Source: an uncultured Lachnospiraceae bacterium (GTDB lineage: Bacteria > Bacillota_A > Clostridia > Lachnospirales > Lachnospiraceae). From it: 5,386 bases of DNA. Below are positions 1 through 5,332 of the stretch, in pieces. Position 1 is the first letter of the stretch. Every line of letters begins with the position of its first letter. The translations under genes were made by a program, and so were the position numbers. The notes under the pieces were generated by a model. That model did not search any database. It was not told the DNA's origin and worked only from the letters and a program-made list of their open reading frames with translations. The stretch spans positions 1 through 5,386 of the forward strand of contig CAMWWF010000227.1 in NCBI GenBank assembly GCA_947177885.1, written 5' to 3'.

Positions 1-740
1 GCCCTCTTCGCAGGATTGCCCGACTTGAAAATACCGGAACCTACAAACACGCCTTCCGCCCCCAGCTGCATCATCAGCGCCGCATCTGCGGGAGTTGCCA
101 CGCCTCCCGCGGCAAAATTTACAACGGGCAGCTTTCCGCTTTCACGGACATACCGCAGCAGCTCCACGGACACCTGAAGCTGCTTCGCCGCCTCGTAAAG
201 CTCATCCTCCGAAAGGTTTTGGACCCTTCGGATCTCTGCGTTCATTGCCCTCATATGACGGACCGCCTGTATCACATCTCCCGTACCCGGCTCCCCCTTC
301 GTGCGGATCATGGCCGCGCCCTCGCTGATACGTCTCAGCGCTTCGCCCAGATCCTTTGCCCCGCAGACAAAGGGCACATTGAATTTAGTCTTGTCAATGT
401 GATAGACGTCATCAGCCGGAGAAAGTACCTCGCTCTCGTCAATATAGTCGATCTCAATAGCCTCAAGGATCTGCGCTTCCACGAAATGACCTATCCGACA
501 TTTTGCCATGACCGGGATGGAAACGGCCTCCTGGATCCCCCTTATCATTTTCGGATCGCTCATCCTTGACACGCCCCCTGCCGCCCTGATATCCGCAGGT
601 ATCCTTTCCAGCGCCATAACGGCGCATGCGCCCGCCTCCTGTGCGATACGCGCCTGTTCCGGGGTGGTCACATCCATGATGACCCCGCCCTTTAACATCT
701 GTGCCAGATTTTTATTTAATTCATAACGATCTCCTGCCAT
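1..740 (-). CDS. pdxS: Pyridoxal 5'-phosphate synthase lyase subunit PdxS, 3' end outside window
   Basis: PdxS condenses ribose 5-phosphate (or ribulose 5-phosphate), glyceraldehyde 3-phosphate and ammonia into pyridoxal 5'-phosphate. The ammonia comes from the glutaminase PdxT. It is a cytoplasmic (beta/alpha)8 barrel that forms dodecamers. The frame reads 246 residues from ATG at 740 and leaves the window still open; the family is about 290 residues, so roughly 45 are missing. Visible family marks: Asp23; Lys80 in VMAKCRIGH and Lys148 in RTKGEPGTG, matching the two catalytic lysines of Bacillus subtilis (81 and 149); the [10 protein letters not shown] stretch near 102-111; and the phosphate-binding end, with [16 protein letters not shown] followed by GSGIF at 234-238. 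The start is fixed by GGAGG at 746-750, five bases before the ATG. pdxT would be expected just beyond the left edge. No missing key residue was seen. The identity is secure. Confidence 0.97.
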   Translation of the reverse strand, partial: MAGDRYELNKNLAQMLKGGVIMDVTTPEQARIAQEAGACAVMALERIPADIRAAGGVSRMSDPKMIRGIQEAVSIPVMAKCRIGHFVEAQILEAIEIDYIDESEVLSPADDVYHIDKTKFNVPFVCGAKDLGEALRRISEGAAMIRTKGEPGTGDVIQAVRHMRAMNAEIRRVQNLSEDELYEAAKQLQVSVELLRYVRESGKLPVVNFAAGGVATPADAALMMQLGAEGVFVGSGIFKSGNPAKR

Positions 741-780
741 TTTTTCCTCCATTCCGAAGCCTCTGCTCTTTTTCTGTCAC

Positions 781-807
781 ATGATACTATAAAACTGGCA
801 TTGTCAA
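781..807 (-). promoter_or_regulatory. Candidate pdxS promoter
   Basis: On the minus strand a perfect -35 box TTGACA (802-807) is followed, after a short 15-bp spacer, by TATCAT (781-786), which matches five of six -10 positions. Transcription would start near 774, giving a leader of about 34 bases before the pdxS ATG. The spacer is shorter than the usual 17, so the -10 assignment is uncertain. A second AT-rich hexamer, TATAGT (785-790), has no well-placed -35. The -35 box lies inside the inverted repeat at 791-844, so a protein bound there could block the promoter. Confidence 0.4.
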
Positions 808-844
808 AATATCCAGTTCAGATATTTTTTACAATGCCAGTTTT
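791..844. terminator. Large inverted repeat upstream of pdxS: bidirectional terminator and/or operator
   Basis: The outer arms are perfect over 14 bases: AAAACTGGCATTGT (791-804) and ACAATGCCAGTTTT (831-844). Inner arms AAAATATC and GATATTTT add about eight more pairs around a short loop. A-run, stem and T-run on both strands is the layout of a bidirectional rho-independent terminator. It would stop transcripts coming from GH51 before pdxS. The same stretch holds three copies of AACTGG (793-798 on plus; 813-818 and 837-842 on minus), two in direct orientation 24 bases apart. This also suits an operator, for example for a MocR/PdxR-type regulator, a family known to control pdxST in several Gram-positives. 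The structure is seen; either function is inferred. Confidence 0.55.
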
Positions 845-869
845 TAACCTTACCTTTTCCGTTCCGCTA

Positions 870-1029
870 GAGCGTGTTTGAAAAATGCTTTCCCTGGGGT
901 GTGCGTCACACTTTGTGGGATGCAAGACCCAATTTGGGAGGCGTAGTGGGGCTACGGTGACCAAATTGGGGCGCAGCAGGCCGCGAAGTGGAACGTGCAG
1001 ACCGGGGGAATGATTTTTCAAACACGCTC
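870..1029 (+). repeat. Complete copy (160 bp) of a palindromic MITE-like or structured-RNA repeat
   Basis: Terminal inverted repeats are perfect over 17 bases: GAGCGTGTTTGAAAAAT (870-886) and its complement (1013-1029). Inside are three more nested stems. CACTTTGTGG (909-918) pairs with CCGCGAAGTG (981-990) using two G:U wobbles. CCCAATTTGG (928-937) pairs perfectly with CCAAATTGGG (961-970). CGTAG and CTACG (942-946, 952-956) close a TGGGG tip loop. The whole element can fold as one long hairpin. GTTCC lies just outside the left end (861-865) and GGAAC just outside the right end (1032-1036). No transposase gene is present, so any movement would need enzymes supplied in trans. A second, partial copy in opposite orientation starts at 5333. 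The strand label is arbitrary and serves only to relate the two copies. Confidence 0.85.
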
Positions 1030-1036
1030 CAGGAAC

Positions 1037-1186
1037 TGTTCCATACTTCTTCCGCGTTCTCTGACAGTTATTTCCGAGCGGTATTCCGATACCGACCAGA
1101 AGCCCTGCGGTCAAGACGGCAAAATCCATGTATTTTTCACCCGGAACCATTAAGACAACCTGCAGCATTTCCGGACAGACGGCGCC
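1037..1186. other. Spacer downstream of GH51, no supported gene
   Basis: About 150 bases between the GH51 stop and the repeat. On the minus strand an ATG at 1168 opens a frame with a short hydrophobic stretch (FAVLTAGLLVGIGIPLG), but it lacks a convincing ribosome binding site and then runs straight through the repeat. A small hairpin, CGGTAT-CGGA-ATACCG, lies at about 1078-1093 without a following T-run. It could be a gene remnant or plain spacer; I cannot assign it. Confidence 0.4.
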
Positions 1187-3154
1187 TTATCCGTCTATTT
1201 TCACCGGGATCCTTAACACCGCAAAGGAGAGGGGCTGCATTACATAACCTCCGTCGTCCAGACGGATCCGGTTCACCTGCGGCCTGACCGTTTCCCTCTC
1301 AATGGAATTCGTCTCAGTGGGGACTTTGCCCGTGAGCAGTATTTCCGTGACCGGCTCTTCCCGCCTGTTCCAGACCGGGTCCAAAACCAGACGGACCTTC
1401 TTTGTATCGGTCTCAGGATTTACCAGCTTCACAATGATCTCCTTTTTCTCTCTGTCACAGGATACCTGGCAGGGAATTTCCCCTGATCCGACCGCTACAT
1501 TATAGTCCCCGGCATTTTGGGAAAACATCTGCTGTACATAATAGCTGGGTGTTCTGTATGCGCTCCTGTCGTCAAACCAGATCAGATCGGGACTCCACTG
1601 TGTATAGCCGATCCTTGCAAGCAGCGGCGCGTAGCAGGTCATCACCACTGCGTCACAGTTCCTGGCGGCCCCCGTCAGAAAGGCCGCTTCCGCCAATGCC
1701 CCTTCCAGATTGTTTTTCTCCAGAGGATCCATTTCCGTCCCTTTTGCGGGATGGGCCGCGTATTCCCCAAAGAATACTTTTGTCACTCTGGACACCTTAT
1801 CAAAATAGTCCAGATGACTCAGGAACCACTGGGGACTTGTATAATAATGCTCATCCACCGCATAGGCGAAATCTTTCTTGTCTTCGTTGCCGTGATAGAA
1901 CTGCCATGCCGCCTCGAAACGGGGGGAATCCAGTTCCGGTCCCGCGGTTCCGATCAGTTTGATCTCCGGATGGACCTTATGGATCTCTCGCTCAAACAAT
2001 GTGTATCTCTCAAAGAAACGGCTTTCCTCCGTCTCCCACTGCTCGTTCCCCACTCCGATCATCTCCAGTCCGAAAGGTTCGCTGTGACCCATTGCGGCGC
2101 GGACGGCTCCCCACCCGGTATCGGAATCACCGTTTGCAAATTCGATCAGATCCAGGTAGTCCTGTATGTACTTCCGGATCTCCGGGTCTTCCGGTTCCAC
2201 CTTTTCATGAGACTGGTACTGGCACGCAAGCCCCACTCCCAATACCGGAAGCGGCTTTGCCCCCAGATATTCGCAGAGCAGAAAATATTCGTAAAAACCG
2301 ATCCCGCAGGTCTGGCCATAATGCGAATATCTGCTGTGATAATCATTTTCCTCACTGTTTCCGTGCACTGCCCACCGGTTCCAGTTATACCGGCGTTCCT
2401 CCGGTCTTCCCAGGGTATCCTTGAATTGATAACGGTTCGCCAGAGTATTGCCCTCTACCACACAGCCTCCGGGGAAACGCAGAAATCCCGGCTCCAGGTC
2501 TTTCAGCATTTCCGCAAGGTCTTTTCGGAAGATTCCGCATACCGCATCCTCCGGTACCATGGAGAAAAAGTCAAACTCCATCACACCTTCCTTTTCCAGG
2601 AAAACCACAAACTGTGCGCCGCGCACTTCTTCTTCCAGGGTCAGGTCCAGCTCATACTTTTCCCATTTATGCCAGCCATGCCTGTCCTCTTTTATAGTCC
2701 CCATATCCTTTGACACGGCGATCTCGCCGTCTTTCACAATTGCCACACGGATCCGTCCCTCATAATCCACATTTCTGGCATAAAAGGAAATATGACAGGT
2801 AAGATTCGGGCGCATGTAAATTCCGTCATACGCTTTATTGCAGAATCCGCTTCCCGCTTCTTTGGATCTCACCCGCAGATAATGGGGATTATTTACATGG
2901 ACCGGGCTTCCCTGGACGATCATAAGCTGCACATTGCTTCCCTTCGGATACACATCCCAGGCGTACAAGCCATCCGGTACGGCATAATAATCGCTGTCTT
3001 TCCCTCCGTAAACATCCATGCTTTCAAAATTCCGGTTCTCCAACAGTTCCGCATACAGTCCTCCGTCCACGGCATAATTGATGTCTTCGATAAAAAGGCC
3101 GATAAATTCTTTGGGGATATCAGGACCCCTTTTTCCTGTTATTTCTATTTCCAT
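1187..3154 (-). CDS. Intracellular alpha-L-arabinofuranosidase, glycoside hydrolase family 51
   Basis: GH51 enzymes release terminal non-reducing alpha-L-arabinofuranose from arabinan, arabinoxylan or arabinogalactan oligosaccharides by a retaining mechanism. This 655-residue protein follows the long domain plan of the family. An N-terminal strand region holds the conserved FIGLFIEDINYAVDGGLYAE (about 17-36). A carbohydrate-binding-like beta-sandwich insert covers about 80-200, then a (beta/alpha)8 barrel begins near RFPGG (226-230). The C-terminal arabinofuranosidase beta domain covers about 540-655. Glu371 in GVGNEQWE is the likely acid/base and Glu464 in FFGEYAAH the likely nucleophile; DEHYY (434-438) is also typical. 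The start at 3154 is preferred because AGGAGA (3161-3166) sits six bases upstream; an in-frame ATG at 3187 has only a weak site. No signal peptide. It lies 165 bases downstream of GH27 on the same strand and could be cotranscribed with it. Confidence 0.93.
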   Translation of the reverse strand: MEIEITGKRGPDIPKEFIGLFIEDINYAVDGGLYAELLENRNFESMDVYGGKDSDYYAVPDGLYAWDVYPKGSNVQLMIVQGSPVHVNNPHYLRVRSKEAGSGFCNKAYDGIYMRPNLTCHISFYARNVDYEGRIRVAIVKDGEIAVSKDMGTIKEDRHGWHKWEKYELDLTLEEEVRGAQFVVFLEKEGVMEFDFFSMVPEDAVCGIFRKDLAEMLKDLEPGFLRFPGGCVVEGNTLANRYQFKDTLGRPEERRYNWNRWAVHGNSEENDYHSRYSHYGQTCGIGFYEYFLLCEYLGAKPLPVLGVGLACQYQSHEKVEPEDPEIRKYIQDYLDLIEFANGDSDTGWGAVRAAMGHSEPFGLEMIGVGNEQWETEESRFFERYTLFEREIHKVHPEIKLIGTAGPELDSPRFEAAWQFYHGNEDKKDFAYAVDEHYYTSPQWFLSHLDYFDKVSRVTKVFFGEYAAHPAKGTEMDPLEKNNLEGALAEAAFLTGAARNCDAVVMTCYAPLLARIGYTQWSPDLIWFDDRSAYRTPSYYVQQMFSQNAGDYNVAVGSGEIPCQVSCDREKKEIIVKLVNPETDTKKVRLVLDPVWNRREEPVTEILLTGKVPTETNSIERETVRPQVNRIRLDDGGYVMQPLSFAVLRIPVKIDG

Positions 3155-3319
3155 CTTCTGTCTCCTCTTAATGACAGGCAGCTTCATGTCTGCATCCTGC
3201 CGGACTGACTTCTCTTCCTCTATATGTTATATGCTTATATGCCGTTTTTCTGCTTCCGAATCACTGCCAGGTTCAGGATGAAATGACATAATAGCTCAGC
3301 AGCTCTTCTCACGATCCCG
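3155..3319 (-). promoter_or_regulatory. GH27-GH51 spacer with tandem CATATA repeats and possible promoter
   Basis: A 165-base gap within the sugar-gene pair. On the minus strand GCATATAA occurs twice head to tail (3227-3242), followed by a partial third unit, CATATAG (3220-3226). Each unit contains a -10-like hexamer (TATAAG at 3234-3239, TATAAC at 3226-3231), but no good -35 box sits at the right distance. A weak AGCT-GCTG-AGCT hairpin follows the GH27 stop near 3295-3306 without a T-run, so no strong terminator separates the genes. GH51 may be served by readthrough from GH27, by a local promoter, or both. The GH51 ribosome binding site is at 3161-3166. Confidence 0.35.
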
Positions 3320-4627
3320 TCATAGGGCCCCGATGCGGTACACCTTCACTCCGTGAGCCTCCACCAGCGCCGTCACCTTCCGCCCGGCTGCCCTGCTTTT
3401 CGTCCTGGCCCACAGATCGTAAAGTACCGGCTCTTCCGCCCCAGATTCCTCGTCCAGCTCCGAAAGCCCTACCGAGATCTCCGCATCCGCGTCGCTCAGG
3501 TTAAACAGCGCCACACATACTCTCCCGCTTTCATCGTCCGTATTTTTCCAGACAGCCATATCATCGGTGCGCAGGATCTGAGTCCCACGGCAGCTTTCCT
3601 TCATCAGCTCCAGCAGCTCCCGGTTGGTGAGCAGCGAAAGCGTCCAATCATCCAGCTTTGTCAGTTCCGCACCCAGCATCAGCGGGGACCGGAACATACA
3701 CCACAGCGTCACCATGGTCTTCTGCTCGGCCTTCGTGAAATTGACCCGCCGCTCCGCACCGAATCCCTTTCCCACATATCCCAGCGGCAGCATATCGCAG
3801 TCGGGGAAACAGCCTTTTTTCACATGATCCTGCCACAGCTCACAGCGCGGGAACATTGCCTTCAACAGCTTCCAGTCATCCCAGAAATCATCGGTAATCC
3901 GCCACATATTCGCATATTTTCCATACTCCCAGGCGCGGTGGATATGGGCGGGACCGGGGGACAGGCTCAGCACAATGGGACGTCCGCATTTTTCAATGGC
4001 GCGGTGGAGCATCCTCGTCTCCCCCCAGCCGTTAAAATGATCCTCCCGATAAAGCCTGCTGTCGCAGATATCGTCACATTTGATAAAGTCCACACCCCAC
4101 TGCGCATACATTTCGATCAGAGAGTCATAATACGCCTGTCCTTCCTCTGTGGGGCGCACACCGTACATATCGGAATTCCAGATACAGATGGAGGAAGGAT
4201 CCGCCGCTCTGTCCGCCGTCGTGTCCGTTCCCTGTATGGGGCAGTGATCCTGCGCAGCCCTGCGGGGAATGCCCCGCATAATGTGAATACCGAATTTCAG
4301 CCCCAGGCTGTGCACATACTCTGCCAGAGGCCCGAATCCTTTTCCTCCGGCGGAAGAAGGAAATCTGGACGGACTCGGCTGCAGCCTGCCGTACTCATCC
4401 ATCTGCTGATCCCCGAAAGGGATATACTGGAACTGATCCCGTCTGCTTCCCGCGTCGTTGGCATACCACTGAATATCCACCACCACATACTCCCAGCCGT
4501 ATTCCTTTAGATGGGCAGCCATGTAATCCGCATTGGCCTTCACCTGCTCCTCGTTCACCGCGGTATCGTAATAATCATAGCTGTTCCAGCCCATGGGCGG
4601 TGTCTTTGCAAAATCATTCTTATTCAT
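3320..4627 (-). CDS. Glycoside hydrolase family 27 enzyme (alpha-galactosidase or beta-L-arabinopyranosidase type)
   Basis: GH27 members are retaining enzymes of clan GH-D. Most are alpha-galactosidases; some act on alpha-N-acetylgalactosamine, isomalto-dextran or beta-L-arabinopyranose. The 435-residue protein begins with the family signature TPPMGWNSYDYY (about 9-20), then VVDIQWY (49-55). The barrel strand GVDFIKCDD carries the likely nucleophile Asp185 (compare KYDNC in the alpha-galactosidases). RITDDFWDDW carries the likely acid/base Asp247. FRSPLMLGAEL (312-322) closes the barrel, and a C-terminal beta domain follows. No signal peptide, so cytoplasmic. The start at 4627 is chosen because GGGAGAG (4634-4640) lies about six bases upstream and the protein then begins just before the conserved fold; the frame extends upstream to an ATG at 4753, but that leader overlaps the promoter region and is not family-like. 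Adjacent GH51 suggests a substrate containing both galactose and arabinose. The family is clear; the specificity is inferred. Confidence 0.9.
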   Translation of the reverse strand: MNKNDFAKTPPMGWNSYDYYDTAVNEEQVKANADYMAAHLKEYGWEYVVVDIQWYANDAGSRRDQFQYIPFGDQQMDEYGRLQPSPSRFPSSAGGKGFGPLAEYVHSLGLKFGIHIMRGIPRRAAQDHCPIQGTDTTADRAADPSSICIWNSDMYGVRPTEEGQAYYDSLIEMYAQWGVDFIKCDDICDSRLYREDHFNGWGETRMLHRAIEKCGRPIVLSLSPGPAHIHRAWEYGKYANMWRITDDFWDDWKLLKAMFPRCELWQDHVKKGCFPDCDMLPLGYVGKGFGAERRVNFTKAEQKTMVTLWCMFRSPLMLGAELTKLDDWTLSLLTNRELLELMKESCRGTQILRTDDMAVWKNTDDESGRVCVALFNLSDADAEISVGLSELDEESGAEEPVLYDLWARTKSRAAGRKVTALVEAHGVKVYRIGAL

Positions 4628-4664
4628 ATCAATCTCTCCCGTTCCGGTTCCCGGCATTTTCTGA

Positions 4665-4676
4665 TGCGAAATCGCA
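4665..4676. repeat. Palindrome TGCGAAATCGCA, with an inverted copy at 4896-4907
   Basis: TGCGA-AA-TCGCA is a perfect palindrome in the GH27 leader. The 11-base core appears again in inverted orientation at 4896-4906, about 230 bases away, beyond the other end of the promoter region. Two matching sites bracketing a promoter could bind one repressor and form a loop. No known operator was recognised. Confidence 0.35.
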
Positions 4677-4724
4677 CGGCAAACTTTCTTCATCGATATC
4701 CGGTTCCGTGACTGTCCGCAGCGA

Positions 4725-4750
4725 TTCAGAACCAGTCGTCCGGTTCTGAA
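4725..4750 (-). promoter_or_regulatory. Palindrome at the start of the GH27 transcript (candidate operator or leader hairpin)
   Basis: TTCAGAACC (4725-4733) and GGTTCTGAA (4742-4750) form a perfect 9-bp inverted repeat around an 8-base centre. It begins about five bases after the predicted transcription start. This is where repressor operators are often placed, and as RNA it would also form a hairpin at the 5' end of the leader. There is no T-run after it, so a terminator is unlikely. The repeat is seen; its role is inferred. Confidence 0.5.
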
Positions 4751-4761
4751 CAACTGCTTAT

Positions 4762-4790
4762 ATTATATGAAAGTGTTGTGCAGGAAGCAA
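4762..4790 (-). promoter_or_regulatory. Promoter of GH27 (probably also GH51)
   Basis: On the minus strand a perfect -10 box TATAAT (4762-4767) lies exactly 17 bases from a weak -35 box, TTGCTT (4785-4790). Transcription should start near 4755, leaving an untranslated leader of about 128 bases before the ATG at 4627. A perfect -10 with a poor -35 suits a promoter that needs an activator, in line with the direct repeats upstream at 4810-4838. Confidence 0.65.
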
Positions 4791-4809
4791 GGGCTATTTT
4801 CTGTCCGGT

Positions 4810-4838
4810 TGACAGTGGATCTGAACATGCGTGACAGT
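4810..4838 (-). promoter_or_regulatory. Direct repeat ACTGTCA upstream of the GH27 promoter (candidate activator site)
   Basis: On the minus strand ACTGTCA occurs twice, at 4832-4838 and 4810-4816, 22 bases apart, about two helical turns. The pair lies roughly 55 to 83 bases upstream of the predicted start. This is the arrangement used by AraC-family activators, common regulators of plant-sugar genes in Firmicutes. An overlapping inverted repeat, CTGAAC (4821-4826) with GTTCAG (4837-4842), and another, CTGTC-CGGTT-GACAG (4801-4815), are also present. The regulator itself is not in the window. Confidence 0.4.
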
Positions 4839-4937
4839 TCAGGCAGCCTCTTCCGCGAAGTCACAATCACAATGTGTCCTTTGGACGCGTTTCTATGCGA
4901 TTTCGCGAGACTTGTGAGTGTGCATTCCCATCACAAT

Positions 4938-5332
4938 TCAGTGACCCGTCTGCCTGTTACAAACAAGCCGATATATCTTCTGTATCTCATCCGGGATACG
5001 TATCCCGGCGGGGCACATGGCAAGGCAGGGCATTTCCGTGCATTTCCGGCACCACCCGGCGCTCTGTCCGATTCCCATATCCAGTTTCCGCAGCGCCCAG
5101 TATTCCTTTCCGAGGAAAAAGTACTGATACTGCCGAAATACCGTATGTATCTCCGTCCCGTGGGGACAGACACATCTCTGGCAGCGGTCACAGGGAATGG
5201 GGGTAAATTCCCTTTCCAGAACAGATAATACCCTGTCAAAGTCAGGAATCGCGTCCATTTTTTCACGGAAGCCAAATGCCGCCTCCGCCTGTTCGATGGT
5301 TCCGATTCCGATCAGCGCGCTGCGCCGTTCCA
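4938..5332 (-). pseudogene. C-terminal remnant of an aldo/keto reductase with two 4Fe-4S motifs, cut by a repeat element
   Basis: The translated minus strand reads as the end of a ferredoxin-tailed aldo/keto reductase. LIGIGTIEQAEAAFGF resembles the last barrel strand and helix of the reductase domain. Two cysteine groups follow: C-x2-C-x2-C-x-CP, then C-x2-C-x4-C-x3-CP ending in AGIRIP. Full-length relatives are about 370-390 residues; about 136 codons are open here, with TGA at 5349-5351 in frame and inside the repeat that begins at 5333. The catalytic N-terminal barrel is therefore missing from this frame. An ATG at 5258 would give a 106-residue protein holding only the eight cysteines, but no clear ribosome binding site precedes it. 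Insertion of the repeat into a once intact gene is the simplest reading; the N-terminal half may lie beyond the right edge. Confidence 0.65.

Larger units (their letters stand above)
741..869 (-). other. pdxS leader and upstream spacer
   Basis: Between the pdxS start and the repeat element. It contains the GGAGG ribosome binding site (746-750), the candidate promoter, the large inverted repeat and a pyrimidine-rich stretch at about 847-865 (plus strand). No coding region with its own ribosome binding site is visible. The stretch is too short for a riboswitch of a class I recognise. Confidence 0.6.
4628..4937. other. Control region between the reductase remnant and GH27
   Basis: This 310-base stretch has no gene I can support. 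From right to left it holds a TTGTGA/TCACAA inverted repeat with a 13-base centre (4912-4936), the motif TGCGATTTCGC (4896-4906), a short GTCC-TTT-GGAC hairpin (4876-4886), the direct repeats, the promoter, the start-site palindrome, a second copy of the GCGAAATCGCA motif (4665-4676) and the GH27 ribosome binding site. No terminator with a T-run follows the reductase stop. An open plus-strand frame from 4767 runs antisense into the reductase and is not convincing. Confidence 0.6.

Noticed and set aside
870..1029. Possible CRISPR unit or tRNA-like gene
   Set aside because: There is a single copy here rather than regularly spaced repeats, and the fold is one long hairpin with no cloverleaf or acceptor features.
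818..1168. Minus-strand frame of 116 codons with a hydrophobic N-terminal stretch
   Set aside because: No proper ribosome binding site; most of its length is the repeat element and it ends in the pdxS upstream inverted repeat. It is treated as run-through, with the pre-element part left unassigned.
1517..2713. Long plus-strand open frame of 398 codons
   Set aside because: It is fully antisense to the GH51 gene, whose protein has clear family motifs. The plus-strand translation has no recognisable domain.
3353..4510. Plus-strand open frame of 385 codons
   Set aside because: It is antisense to the GH27 gene and its translation is low-complexity in character (rich in R, P, H and I), typical of a shadow of a codon-biased gene.
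4628..4753. Upstream extension of GH27 to an ATG at 4753
   Set aside because: The extra 42 residues would start at about the predicted transcription start, are not family-like, and the downstream ATG at 4627 has a good ribosome binding site.
4912..4936. TTGTGA/TCACAA inverted repeat resembling a CRP site
   Set aside because: The centre is 13 bases rather than the 6 of a CRP site, and Firmicutes of this type do not use classical CRP control of sugar genes.
4767..5228. Plus-strand frame of 153 codons starting in the GH27 control region
   Set aside because: It runs antisense over the reductase remnant, has no visible ribosome binding site and shows no family likeness.
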